Assembly: GCF_030548295.1 (NCBI RefSeq)
Contig: NZ_JAUOSB010000006.1
Span: forward strand, 1 to 64,000
From: Wenyingzhuangia sp. 2_MG-2023
GTDB lineage: Bacteria > Bacteroidota > Bacteroidia > Flavobacteriales > Flavobacteriaceae
DNA: 64,000 bases
Direction of reading: 5' to 3'
The notes under the pieces are model-generated. The model was not told the DNA's origin. It saw only the letters and a program-made list of their open reading frames with translations, and made no database searches. The stretch's first letter is position 1. Every line of letters starts with the position of its first letter. Position numbers and translations under genes: made by a program. Of the stretch, positions 54,840-63,914 are shown piece by piece.

Positions 54840-55015
54840 AGAAAAAGCTCTATGAAGACAAGATTTTTTGCCGTTTTCATACAGTGTTTTTAGGTTTGGT
54901 TGTGTTGTTACAATTCTGTTTTTGGCAGTTAGTGATGGGGTATTTAATAAGCCTATGATTTTTTATTTTATCTGTTTTTCTTTTGGAAATCTATGGTAAA
55001 GTATTGTTTTTACAA

Positions 55016-55046
55016 ACAAAAGCTCTCCAATTAGGAGAGCTTTTGT
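55016..55046. terminator. Terminator after the Gfo/Idh gene
   Basis: A 13-bp stem ACAAAAGCTCTCC/GGAGAGCTTTTGT with an AATTA loop. It lies beyond the 3' end of the minus-strand Gfo/Idh gene and can act in that direction. Confidence 0.85.
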
Positions 55047-55136
55047 ATAAACTGATTTGTAATCAGGAATTAGTTTCAAAGGGGTAATGAAATTAATTTA
55101 TGAATTAAGGTTGTTTTTACTTAGTTATTAGGTGTT

Positions 55137-56465
55137 TTATAGTTTTGGTTCCCAACCTTTTTCGTAATCACGTTTCCATTGTTTCATGGCTTTTTTGTCT
55201 TTTCTTATTCTTCCTGTTTTGGTATCAATATGTAAGGTTCTACCTAAGTCTTGAGCTATATTTCCTAAGTGACAAGTCATGGTAGTGATACTAGCATCTG
55301 CAATAGGAGAGTTTTGTTGTTCTCCTAAACGGATTGCATTAAAGAAGTTAGCAATATGTTTTACATCTAAACTACCTCCACCAGCTGTTCCTAAGGTTAC
55401 GTTTTTCCCCTTTTCAGAAATGTGTTTTATTTGTTTACCACTTAAATCATATAAGGTATACCCACCACGACTTAAAGCAATTGAACCTTTATTTCCGTAA
55501 ATAGTAGCACCACGTCCTGGTTGGTTTGGCATTATTTTTCCACGACTGTGTCCTGTCCAAGTAATAAATTTATCATCATCATAGGTAAAAGTAGCTTGTT
55601 GATTGTCTGCAAATTCCCAATCATCTTTATAAGTATATTTACCTCCAAAAGAAGTTACTGTTTTAGGAATGTCTACTCCTAAAGCCCATCTGCATATATC
55701 AATTTCGTGGGTACCGTTGTTGTGAATTTCTCCTGTACCCCATGTTTTAAACCAGTGCCAATTGTATGGGTGAATATTATCTCTATAAGCTTCTCTAGGA
55801 GCGGGTCCTTGCCATAGGTCCCAGTCTAATGTTTTAGGAATTGCTATTTTTTTACCAACACCAATAGAACCTCTATTGTTGTTGTAATAGGCTTCTCCTT
55901 TAAATACATCACCAATAATACCTTCTTTAATTTCTTTTACAGCTATTTTACTAGTAATGGCAGAACGCTGCTGATTTCCCATTTGAACAACTTTTCCATA
56001 TTTTTTTTGAGCAGCAACCAACAATTCATTTTCGTGTAAATTATGACTACATGGTTTTTCTACATATACATGTTTACCTGCTTGTAAAGCCATAATTGCC
56101 ATAGGTGCATGCCAGTGTTCTGGAGTGGCAATAAATACAGCATCTACACTTTTATCGTCTAATACTTTTCTAAAATCTTTTTCTACTTGAGGAACGTATC
56201 CTAAAGTTTCTTGACAGAATATATTGTTTTTAGCAATAATCAAATCATCTACATCACAGGTATAGGCAACTTTAGCTTCTGCATATTTACTAATAGCAGT
56301 TGTTAAAGATCTAGCTCTACTTCTTACTCCAATAACTGCTACATTTAATCTTTCGTTTGATCCTACTATATTTGAGTATCCTAAGTTTGGTAATAAGGAT
56401 GCTCCTAAAATTAGTCCTGCACTACCTGTAGCTGTTTTTTTTATGAAATCTCTTCTAGTATCCAT
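55137..56465 (-). CDS. Gfo/Idh/MocA family oxidoreductase (Tat-exported)
   Basis: A 442-aa oxidoreductase with a twin-arginine leader (MDTRRDFIKKTATGSAGLILGASLLP). The NAD-binding domain has LNVAVIGVRSRARSL, PEHWHAPMAIMAL and VYVEKPCSHN. The C-terminal part holds NGTHEIDICRWALGVDIP. It would act in the periplasm on a sugar derivative. It is paired 18 nt downstream of a DUF1080 hydrolase gene; such pairs are recurrent in Bacteroidota glycan loci. Confidence 0.9.
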   Translation of the reverse strand: MDTRRDFIKKTATGSAGLILGASLLPNLGYSNIVGSNERLNVAVIGVRSRARSLTTAISKYAEAKVAYTCDVDDLIIAKNNIFCQETLGYVPQVEKDFRKVLDDKSVDAVFIATPEHWHAPMAIMALQAGKHVYVEKPCSHNLHENELLVAAQKKYGKVVQMGNQQRSAITSKIAVKEIKEGIIGDVFKGEAYYNNNRGSIGVGKKIAIPKTLDWDLWQGPAPREAYRDNIHPYNWHWFKTWGTGEIHNNGTHEIDICRWALGVDIPKTVTSFGGKYTYKDDWEFADNQQATFTYDDDKFITWTGHSRGKIMPNQPGRGATIYGNKGSIALSRGGYTLYDLSGKQIKHISEKGKNVTLGTAGGGSLDVKHIANFFNAIRLGEQQNSPIADASITTMTCHLGNIAQDLGRTLHIDTKTGRIRKDKKAMKQWKRDYEKGWEPKL

Positions 56466-56483
56466 TTTTAATAAAGTTTGATG

Positions 56484-57833
56484 TTAGTGTTTTTTGATTT
56501 TAATATTTCTGAAGGAAACTAGATCTCCGTGATCTTGTAATAAAATTCTTCCTTTATTTAACAAACCAAAACCTTTCCATTTGTTGTATTTACTTTCTGA
56601 AACTAATTTTTTAAAATCGTCACTTCCTCTTTCGTATTCTAAAACTTTTACACCATTTAACCAGTGCTCTACGTGGTTGTTTACCGATTTGATGTAAGCA
56701 GTATTCCATTCTCCAATTTTCTTGATAGGTTTGTTTGTGTCTGCTTGAATTAAATCATACAAAGAAGAAACAGTTCTGCTTCCTTCATGATTTCCTTTTT
56801 TTGCATCAGGATGTAAAGCATCGTCTAAAATTTGGTATTCCAACCCAATAGAAGACCCCGGTCCTTTGTTAATGTTTGTATCTACATAATATTTAATTCC
56901 ACTATTAGCACCTGGAGTTAATTTAAAATCTACCATTAATTCAAAATCACCAAAAGATTCTTTGGTCACAATATCTCCACCAGCAGCAGATTCAGCTCCA
57001 CCAGAAGATAAAACAGATAAAATTCCGTTCTTAATTTTCCAACCTTGTTTAGGGAATTCATCTGATTTTGCACCTTTCCAACCATTTTTGGTTTTACCGT
57101 CCCATAGTAATTCCCAACCTTGTGCTTTTTCGCTAGCGGTAATTTTGTTACGAGGAACGATTACTGTAACAGGAGTTTTTTGTGCGTATTTTCTTACATT
57201 TTCATCAATAATTCTAATGTTTTTCCATCTAATTTGCCTTCCTGCTTTTCCTCTATGGATTTGCAATCCTATAAAACCAGAAGCTGTTTCATTATCTACT
57301 AAATGAGCAGCAGGAACTCCATTGATCCAAGTTTTAATAGTATCACCAATAGCTTCTATTCTATATTTATTCCAATCTCCGTGTTTGAATGCTTTTTTAG
57401 CAGAAACATTGTCTTCTAAATCATTTAACCAACCTCTTTTACCTTCTTCAAAAATTCCACCACTCCAAGCTCTTTCAGAAGGGTCTATTTCTACTTGATA
57501 TCCATGCACTCTTCCGTTGTTGTATTCAGGAAAACTATTACTTCTTATTTGTATTCCTGCGTTTGTTTCAGGGTCTACTAAATATTCCAATTCTAAAATA
57601 AAATCACCGTAGTGTTTGTTAGTGGTTAAAAATGTGTTGTGTTCGTTTTTAATAGTTGTACCCGTAATTACTCCATCCTTTAATTCATAGATGGATTTTC
57701 CGCCTTTTACAGTCCAACCTTCTAAAGTGTTGTTTTGGATTAAATTTTTCCAAGGAATACTTTCTTTTTTTGCTTGACAAGAAGTTGTGACTATCGAAAG
57801 AAATGACAAAAGGGTGATGAAAAAGTGATTCAT
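56484..57833 (-). CDS. Lipoprotein with two DUF1080 (3-keto-disaccharide hydrolase-like) domains
   Basis: A 449-aa lipoprotein (lipobox VTTSC, Cys about 19). Two lectin-like DUF1080 domains follow, at about 25-212 and 233-449. Each begins with a Trp-rich turn (LEGWTVKGG and LLWDGKTKNGWKG) and carries a DFELxxDFKL-like strand and a Trp-containing ITGxQxR/YQxLD core. DUF1080 proteins include hydrolases of 3-keto sugars, which fits the downstream oxidoreductase. A LacI-type palindrome lies about 60 bp upstream. Confidence 0.85.
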   Translation of the reverse strand: MNHFFITLLSFLSIVTTSCQAKKESIPWKNLIQNNTLEGWTVKGGKSIYELKDGVITGTTIKNEHNTFLTTNKHYGDFILELEYLVDPETNAGIQIRSNSFPEYNNGRVHGYQVEIDPSERAWSGGIFEEGKRGWLNDLEDNVSAKKAFKHGDWNKYRIEAIGDTIKTWINGVPAAHLVDNETASGFIGLQIHRGKAGRQIRWKNIRIIDENVRKYAQKTPVTVIVPRNKITASEKAQGWELLWDGKTKNGWKGAKSDEFPKQGWKIKNGILSVLSSGGAESAAGGDIVTKESFGDFELMVDFKLTPGANSGIKYYVDTNINKGPGSSIGLEYQILDDALHPDAKKGNHEGSRTVSSLYDLIQADTNKPIKKIGEWNTAYIKSVNNHVEHWLNGVKVLEYERGSDDFKKLVSESKYNKWKGFGLLNKGRILLQDHGDLVSFRNIKIKKH

Positions 57834-57880
57834 AGATTTATTTTTTATGTTAATGTTATTTTTTTGTCGTTTTTATTGTG

Positions 57881-57911
57881 AATATTGTTTTTCGTGTGCG
57901 AACACAATATT
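57881..57911. promoter_or_regulatory. LacI-like operator upstream of the DUF1080 gene
   Basis: GTGTGCGAACAC (57894-57905) is a near palindrome with a central CG and resembles the operators at 35060-35141. Around it, AATATTGT (57881-57888) and ACAATATT (57904-57911) form an outer inverted repeat. It lies 61 bp upstream of the start at 57833. Confidence 0.55.
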
Positions 57912-57947
57912 AACTATTTTTTTGTTTAATAAATATTTTTAGACAAA

Positions 57948-57974
57948 AAAATCCCATCAAAATGATGGGATTTT
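57948..57974 (-). terminator. Terminator of the DUF975 gene
   Basis: A 12-bp stem AAAATCCCATCA/TGATGGGATTTT with an AAA loop; on the minus strand it is followed by TTTTTTTG-like sequence. Confidence 0.88.
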
Positions 57975-58004
57975 ATAATTGTTGAAAAGAAAATTCTAAT
58001 TTTT

Positions 58005-58589
58005 CTAGATACTTTCTCCTATTTCTTGCAATGGATCAATTTTTAAATCGTCGTAAAATTTAGCATAAGTAACATACATATAAGGAATCAACCATAAGAA
58101 ACCAATTCCTAAGGTTAGAAGACAAAGAATTGCCCAACCTAAAAATCTAAGGTTCAGTTTAAAAAATTTCCACTTGTGTCCATCCATCATCTCTTCACTT
58201 TGTTTCAAAGCTTCGCTGTAGTTTAGCTCAGGATCATCAGCAAGTATAAAAAAGACCATAGAGAAAGACAATCCCTTTATGATTCCAGGAACTATTAGTA
58301 ATAACGACCATAAAAAAACGTAAACAAATACAAGAAGGTAAGCTAGTAATGCATTTACAAAATAGTTGAATCCTTTAAAAATTTGCTCAATTTTAAATTC
58401 TTTTCCTCTTGATATGTTAAGGGCAAAAAGACAAATTCCTAAATAAAAAGGGCCTGCAATAATTAGCGATGCATAAGATGCAATAGAAATAATAATGGTG
58501 TAAATTAAAAATCCACCGATGGCAATTCCCCATTTTCCGTTTAGGGATTCTCTGGCCATTTGCATTAGTTTGGTGTTTTCGGTTGTCAT
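58005..58589 (-). CDS. DUF975 family membrane protein
   Basis: A 194-aa inner-membrane protein with about five hydrophobic segments. It has the DUF975 pattern: an N-terminal AREsLNGKWGIAIGGF, then GIKGLSFSMVFFILADDPELNYSEALKQSEEMMDGHKWKFFKLNLRFLGW. Function is unknown. Single gene with its own terminator. Confidence 0.85.
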   Translation of the reverse strand: MTTENTKLMQMARESLNGKWGIAIGGFLIYTIIISIASYASLIIAGPFYLGICLFALNISRGKEFKIEQIFKGFNYFVNALLAYLLVFVYVFLWSLLLIVPGIIKGLSFSMVFFILADDPELNYSEALKQSEEMMDGHKWKFFKLNLRFLGWAILCLLTLGIGFLWLIPYMYVTYAKFYDDLKIDPLQEIGESI

Positions 58590-58683
58590 AGTCTTGTTTT
58601 GAAAGGATTATATGTTAGCACATGTTGAAAAAAAACTCTAATTTAAAGAATTTGATTGAAATATATGTTTGAATATGAGTTTC

Positions 58684-59664
58684 TTAAAACCATTTTTTCT
58701 TTTTAAATAAATAAATGGAAACCAAAGTAATCAGAAGCATCACACCTAGCAGTACAAAATATCCGTATTCGGTTTCTAATTCAGGAATGTTTTTAAAATT
58801 CATTCCATAAATTCCTGCTAAAAAGGTAAGAGGAATAAAAATAACAGAAAATATGGTCAATGTTTTCATTACTTCGTTCAACCTGTGACCTTGAATGCTA
58901 AAAATCAAATTGATTTTACTTTCCATTTCTTGCAAGTCAAAATCAATAGTGTTTAGTAGGTTGTTTACCTGTGTGCTTAGTTCGCTATAGAATTTTTTGT
59001 TGATTTTATGATGTTCTATTTTTTCAATTTTAGCTATGATATCTCTTAAACTGATCGCTGCTTTTTTAAACGTGATGATGGTGTTTTTTTCTTTTTCTAC
59101 ATTCTGAGTAAACTCAGGTGTGGGTCTTACATCACTTTTTTGCATAAGCGTAGTCATTGATGAAGACAAACTATTGTAGGTTTCTTCGTAATTGTCAATA
59201 ATGGATTCTAACAATAAAAACAGCAAATAATCATTTTTTTTAGATCTAACAATCCCTTTATTATCTCTGATGCGTTCTCTAATCCATTCAAAATAGTCCC
59301 CTTTTTGTTCTTGAATACTCCACAAATGATTGGGAGCTAAAATGAAAAACATTTGTTCTGTATTAAAATTATCGGTTTCTGTTTTTAATACTTTAATGGC
59401 AACAAATATCACATTGTCTAGTTCTAAAACTTTGTTAGGGTGGTTTTCATCACTAATCAATTTGAGTAGAAAATCATCTAAATAGGTGTGATGTATAATT
59501 TGTTTGAATTCCTTGGTGTAGTTGGTTCCGTAGGTGTTTAACCAATGTATGGATTTGTCCTCACTAACAAAACTGATGTCTTCTATATTCTGAATAGGTT
59601 CACATTCATGAGTCTCTTTGGAGTATTTTATTAAACTAGTATTGTCTAAAAATGTGTTTTTCAT
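58684..59664 (-). CDS. CorA-family divalent-cation transporter
   Basis: A 326-aa CorA-like protein. The N-terminal cytosolic domain spans about 1-255. Two C-terminal helices follow, with the signature YGMNFKNIP (GMN) between them. It transports Mg2+ and sometimes Co2+ or Ni2+. Its ATG overlaps the MscS stop by four bases (ATGA), so the two are translated together. Confidence 0.92.
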   Translation of the reverse strand: MKNTFLDNTSLIKYSKETHECEPIQNIEDISFVSEDKSIHWLNTYGTNYTKEFKQIIHHTYLDDFLLKLISDENHPNKVLELDNVIFVAIKVLKTETDNFNTEQMFFILAPNHLWSIQEQKGDYFEWIRERIRDNKGIVRSKKNDYLLFLLLESIIDNYEETYNSLSSSMTTLMQKSDVRPTPEFTQNVEKEKNTIITFKKAAISLRDIIAKIEKIEHHKINKKFYSELSTQVNNLLNTIDFDLQEMESKINLIFSIQGHRLNEVMKTLTIFSVIFIPLTFLAGIYGMNFKNIPELETEYGYFVLLGVMLLITLVSIYLFKKKKWF

Positions 59665-60494
59665 AATTCATTTCTTTTGATATGAACATCCAGTTGATTG
59701 AATGGAAATGTAATGTTATTTGTTTTAAATGTTTGGGCAATATCAATTCTAATTTCACTTTTAATTTTTTCTGCAGAAAAAATATTTTGAGTGTAAAAAA
59801 TTAGTGTGAAATCTAATGATGAACCCCCAAAGTCAGAAAAACGAACATCTGTTTGTTCCTTTTTTACAACTTCAAGATGACGATTGGCACATTTTTTTAA
59901 AATATCAATAACCAAAGCGACATCACTTTCATAAGCCACACCTACTTTTAGAGTAAATAGAGTGTTTATTTCTTGATGACTCCAATTGATAACTTTATTG
60001 GTGGTAATTAATGAGTTGGGAATGATGACAGATATGTCGTACCTATTAATTGTCTTGGATGTTCTCAAACCAATTTCTTGAATTTTTACAATATCTCCAT
60101 CAATTTCTAAAATATCTCCCACTTTGGTGGTTCCTTCAAATAGTAAAATCAATCCAGAAATAAAATCGTTGAATGTTTGTTGTAGCCCCAAACCAATACC
60201 CACCAAAAGAGCAGCAGAACCCGCTAAAATTAATTTAACATCTATATTCAAACTTTCCAAAATAAGAACAATGGCTAAAATCCAAAAAAAGTAAGCACTA
60301 ATCTGAATCATAGCGTAGGTATTGCTGTGATTGTTGTTAAGCGTGCTTCTTTTTTTGATGAATTTGGCAAGTCCCCACAAAAGCAATTTTGTAGAAATGA
60401 AAATGAGTAGTACCAAGAAAATGTTGAAAATTCTTATTTTATTTTCTCCAAGAGTAATAATTTCAATATCAAAAAAATTATTGAAGTTGTTCAT
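59661..60494 (-). CDS. MscS-type mechanosensitive channel
   Basis: A 277-aa small-conductance channel. Three membrane segments come first, then the pore helix signature with Gly/Ala alternation, ALLVGIGLGLQQTFNDFISGLILLFE, followed by the beta domain DILEIDGDIVKIQEIGLRTSK and an alpha/beta end. It protects against osmotic shock. ATG 60494 (MNNFNNFF) is preferred over an upstream 60527 start. Paired with the CorA gene. Confidence 0.92.
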   Translation of the reverse strand: MNNFNNFFDIEIITLGENKIRIFNIFLVLLIFISTKLLLWGLAKFIKKRSTLNNNHSNTYAMIQISAYFFWILAIVLILESLNIDVKLILAGSAALLVGIGLGLQQTFNDFISGLILLFEGTTKVGDILEIDGDIVKIQEIGLRTSKTINRYDISVIIPNSLITTNKVINWSHQEINTLFTLKVGVAYESDVALVIDILKKCANRHLEVVKKEQTDVRFSDFGGSSLDFTLIFYTQNIFSAEKIKSEIRIDIAQTFKTNNITFPFNQLDVHIKRNEL

Positions 60495-60557
60495 TTTGTA
60501 CTTTTTATATAAAATTAAGAAAAGCAACGGTTCAGAATAAAAAAAGTAAAGAATATA

Positions 60558-61547
60558 CTAACCCCCAATTGCAATCATGCTTCGGTTGTTGAGTCTCAAT
60601 TCCTCAGAAGTAAATTTTAGCTGAGTATCCATGCCTCCACGAGTTTTCTTTTTGGATAGAACAGCAATTTTAATGGGTTTTTCTATATCTCCACCAGCTC
60701 TCAAAGTTTCTAATAAGTTGGTTTCACCATCAGAAAAAAGACAATTTTTTAAATTACCGTTGGCAGTCAATCTAATACGATTGCAGGTGTCACAAAAAGG
60801 ATTGGTTACCGTGCTAATAATAGCAAAACTTCCTACATAACCGTTGATTCTGTAGTTTTTAGAAGTATCGTTTTGTTCGTCTTCTATTTTGATGACATTC
60901 TCTTTTTTAAAATGTGCTTCAGCAGTGTTGACAATACTCTCGTAAGAAACCAGTTGCTCTAAATTCCATTTGTTTCCATCAAAAGGCATAAACTCTATAA
61001 AACGAACGTTGATCTTTGTGTTTTTAGTCAATTCGATAAAATCATTAATTTCATTTTCATTGAATCCTTTCATCAACACACAGTTTAGTTTTACTTTGAA
61101 AAAATCATCTTTGGTAAACAATTGAATGTTCTGAACAACTTTGTCAAAATCTTTTCTACGTGTAATCTGGTTGAACTTATCAGTATTTAAAGAGTCTATA
61201 CTTATGTTTATTTTACGAATATTACATTCTTTAAAAACATCAAGATAACGATCTATCAAAATTCCGTTGGTTGTAATAGACAATTCCACTGGTAAACTGG
61301 CCAATTTTCTAAGCACAATTTCTACATCTTTTCTAACCAAAGGTTCTCCGCCTGTAATACGGATTTTTGTTACACCCAATTCTACAAACTTTTTAGCAAT
61401 TTGGTAGACTTCATCATAGGTCATAATATGACTTTTAGGAGAAAGCGGAATTCCCTGTGCAGGCATGCAATAGGTACATCTTAAATTGCATCTTTCTGTA
61501 ATTGAAATTCGCAAATAGGTGTGTTCCCTTTCAAATGAATCTATCAA
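60558..61547 (-). CDS. moaA: GTP 3',8-cyclase MoaA
   Basis: A 329-aa radical-SAM enzyme that starts molybdenum cofactor synthesis. The N-terminal [4Fe-4S] cluster is C20, C24, C27 (ERCNLRCTYC). The second cluster near 250-270 is in CDTCNRIRL with a later Cys. The C terminus ends in the conserved Gly-Gly (MIAIGG). The start is TTG 61547; no ATG is available in frame. It is the last gene in the moe-mob-moa order on the minus strand. Confidence 0.93.
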   Translation of the reverse strand: MIDSFEREHTYLRISITERCNLRCTYCMPAQGIPLSPKSHIMTYDEVYQIAKKFVELGVTKIRITGGEPLVRKDVEIVLRKLASLPVELSITTNGILIDRYLDVFKECNIRKINISIDSLNTDKFNQITRRKDFDKVVQNIQLFTKDDFFKVKLNCVLMKGFNENEINDFIELTKNTKINVRFIEFMPFDGNKWNLEQLVSYESIVNTAEAHFKKENVIKIEDEQNDTSKNYRINGYVGSFAIISTVTNPFCDTCNRIRLTANGNLKNCLFSDGETNLLETLRAGGDIEKPIKIAVLSKKKTRGGMDTQLKFTSEELRLNNRSMIAIGG

Positions 61548-61642
61548 TATGTTGTCGGTTTTTTTGATATGCTGTAGTTTTATGTGTTGCTTTTCTGCTT
61601 ACTTTGATTCCGTTCAGTATCATCACTCGGAAATTTAATTGA

Positions 61643-62551
61643 TTAATGTCTTTCTCCTTTGATGACTCCATAAATATGAAGAATGGCAGGAAAGATAGCT
61701 TCCATAGATTCTTCTGCTCCTTTGGTAGATCCTGGTAGAGCTAAAATTAAGGTATTGTTTAAGACTCCTGCAACACTTCTAGACAACATTGCATACGGAG
61801 TTCTTTCTTGTCCGTAGCTACGAATGGCTTCTTCTATTCCAGGAATTCTTCTTTCTAATAACGGAATTAAAGCTTCGGGGGTTACATCTCTTGCAGACAA
61901 TCCTGTTCCTCCTGTGTAAACAATCAAATCAAAATCTTTTAAACTGTTGCTCAGTGCTTTTTCTTGTATAATGTCTTTTTCATCAGGAATAATGGTGTAT
62001 TCACCAATGCTTACTTGGCACTCTTTTAATTTTTTAATAATGGCTTTTCCTGCTTTGTCTTCTTTGGTTCCTGCAGAAATGGTGTCCGAACAAACAATCA
62101 CAGAAGCTTTAAGTCCTTTTCCTGTTTTTTTATGAAAGGTAGATTTACCACCTCTTTTTTCTAACAATTTAATACAACCTATCTCTACTTGTTTGTCAAT
62201 AGGTTTTAGCATGTCATACATGTTTATTGCTACAACACTTGCTCCGTGCATAGCTTCTACTTCAACCCCTGTTTTGTAAATCGTTTTTACGGTCATTAAA
62301 ACAGTAATTTCCAGTCCATTTATTTGATACTCTACTCCAGTAAATTCAATAGGTAACGGATGACAATCTGGTAATAAATAAGGAGTTTGTTTGATTCCCA
62401 ACAGCCCAGCAGCACGACTCATTTCAAACACATCTCCTTTAGGAACGGTTCTGTTGTTAATAGCGTCAATAGTTTCTTGCTTGCTAACAAGCACAATTGC
62501 TTGGGCTGTTGCGGTTCTTAGGGTGTTGCTTTTATGTGTGATGTCAACCAT
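61643..62551 (-). CDS. moaCB: Fused MoaC / MoaB-Mog protein
   Basis: A 302-aa fusion. Residues 1-150 are MoaC with MVDITHK, PDCHPLPI, GVEAMHGAS and the C-terminal catalytic Lys region; MoaC makes cPMP with MoaA. Residues about 155-302 are the MoaB/Mog fold with SVIVCSDTIS, YTGGTGLSARDVTPEA and LPGSTKGAEESM, which adenylylates molybdopterin. Both domains are complete. A common Bacteroidota fusion. Confidence 0.94.
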   Translation of the reverse strand: MVDITHKSNTLRTATAQAIVLVSKQETIDAINNRTVPKGDVFEMSRAAGLLGIKQTPYLLPDCHPLPIEFTGVEYQINGLEITVLMTVKTIYKTGVEVEAMHGASVVAINMYDMLKPIDKQVEIGCIKLLEKRGGKSTFHKKTGKGLKASVIVCSDTISAGTKEDKAGKAIIKKLKECQVSIGEYTIIPDEKDIIQEKALSNSLKDFDLIVYTGGTGLSARDVTPEALIPLLERRIPGIEEAIRSYGQERTPYAMLSRSVAGVLNNTLILALPGSTKGAEESMEAIFPAILHIYGVIKGERH

Positions 62552-62618
62552 GTTCGAAGCTTTTGGCGTTTTGTGTTTTTGTGTAATGAGTTAATAATTA
62601 GGGGCTAAAGTCTAATGT

Positions 62619-63053
62619 CTAGGAGTTTACTTTCCATTGATGTGTTTCGTCTTCAAAGATTTCTTTCCCGAAAATTGGACTTTCAGCTTTGATGGTCTCA
62701 ACCAAGTATTCCAATGCTTTCATAGCTTCTTTTCTTCTAGGTGAAGAGACAAAAACAAACAAGCAAATTTCTCCTGCTTTTACAGTTCCTAAACTGTGAT
62801 AAATGTGCATACAGGTAAGTTCAAATTTAACAAAAGTAGTTTCTCTAATTTCGTCAAATTTTAAATTGGCCATTTCTTCGTAAGCTGTATAATCAATAGC
62901 AGCTACGGTTTTACCTTTTATTTCATCAGCTCTCACTTGACCTAAAAAAATATCATGAGCTCCAATAGTTGTTTTTGTTTGGTGTTTGGTAATAGAATTT
63001 GCAATAAAATCAGGAGTAATGGCTCCTTTTATAAAAACATTTTTTTTCTTCAT
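62619..63053 (-). CDS. moaE: Molybdopterin synthase catalytic subunit
   Basis: A 144-aa MoaE. It has GAHDIFLGQVRADE, the helix ExxxxxKFDEIRE, HIYHSLGTVKAGE and the C-terminal catalytic Lys pair in SSPRRKEAMKALEYLVETIKAESPIFGKEIFEDE. It transfers sulfur from MoaD onto cPMP. It follows moaD after 39 nt. Confidence 0.95.
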   Translation of the reverse strand: MKKKNVFIKGAITPDFIANSITKHQTKTTIGAHDIFLGQVRADEIKGKTVAAIDYTAYEEMANLKFDEIRETTFVKFELTCMHIYHSLGTVKAGEICLFVFVSSPRRKEAMKALEYLVETIKAESPIFGKEIFEDETHQWKVNS

Positions 63054-63092
63054 TTTCCTCCTGTTTTATATACGATTGATGGGCAAAGATAA

Positions 63093-63335
63093 TCAACCTC
63101 CTGCAAATGGAGGTAAAAATGCCAATTCATCTCTATCGTTGATTTTTGTAGATTTCTCTTGTATTTGTTGGTTTAATGCAATGTTGTAGGTAATGTTTGC
63201 TAAACTAGGATATTTGTTCTGTAAAATTTTTTCTAGATCTTTTATTGTTGGATCAAGAGCTTCAATAGCAACTACTTCGGAGTTGGTTAGCGTGTTTTCT
63301 ACTACCATTCCAAAATATTTTACGGTTACTAACAT
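63093..63335 (-). CDS. moaD: Molybdopterin synthase sulfur-carrier subunit
   Basis: An 80-aa ubiquitin-fold protein ending in the double glycine PPFAGG needed for thiocarboxylation. VKYFGMV opens the fold and DRDELAFLPP precedes the tail. Its start overlaps the mobA stop by 7 bases. Confidence 0.94.
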   Translation of the reverse strand: MLVTVKYFGMVVENTLTNSEVVAIEALDPTIKDLEKILQNKYPSLANITYNIALNQQIQEKSTKINDRDELAFLPPFAGG

Positions 63336-63898
63336 ATATTGTATTGTTTTAGGTCTACAGGTGTATTGATGTTTACAAGCTTTGGTTTTATTTCATCACT
63401 TGCTATTAGGGTTTTACAATTTAATTGCTCTAGTACAAAACGCAATTGATGAATTTTATTTTGGACAGCTAGTTCAAATATATTTATGCATTTTTTATGG
63501 TACATAGCAATGAGTGGTGTTGTTTTAGTATTAACAATGTATTGTACTACATCGTAACAGTTATTACGTTCTTTTAGCAAGGGTTTAAAAACTTCTAAAT
63601 CTACTTTTGGAGCATCACAACTTACTATAATGTTGTAATCTGTTTTGCTAGCTTTTAGTCCCGAGTATACACCAGCAACGGGACCAAAATTAGACACGCA
63701 GTCAGGAATTCTTTTCACTCCAAATCTATCGTAATTTTCATTGTTACTAATGATGATAATTTCATCAACAATAGGAGATAGGCTGTTGATGATGTGTTGG
63801 GTAAAGGTGATTTGGTTAAGCGTAATAAAACCCTTATCCGTTCCCATACGAGCGCTTTTTCCTCCTGCTAGAATGATCCCAGTAATGTTTTTTTCCAT
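63329..63898 (-). CDS. mobA: Molybdenum cofactor guanylyltransferase
   Basis: A 189-aa nucleotidyltransferase with LAGGKSARMGTDKG (10-23) and later SCDAPKVD, matching MobA. It attaches GMP to the molybdenum cofactor. ATG 63898 was chosen over an in-frame TTG at 63922; the ATG gives a 16-nt gap after the moeA stop. Confidence 0.9.
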   Translation of the reverse strand: MEKNITGIILAGGKSARMGTDKGFITLNQITFTQHIINSLSPIVDEIIIISNNENYDRFGVKRIPDCVSNFGPVAGVYSGLKASKTDYNIIVSCDAPKVDLEVFKPLLKERNNCYDVVQYIVNTKTTPLIAMYHKKCINIFELAVQNKIHQLRFVLEQLNCKTLIASDEIKPKLVNINTPVDLKQYNIC

Positions 63899-63914
63899 GG
63901 TGTCAATCTTAAAT

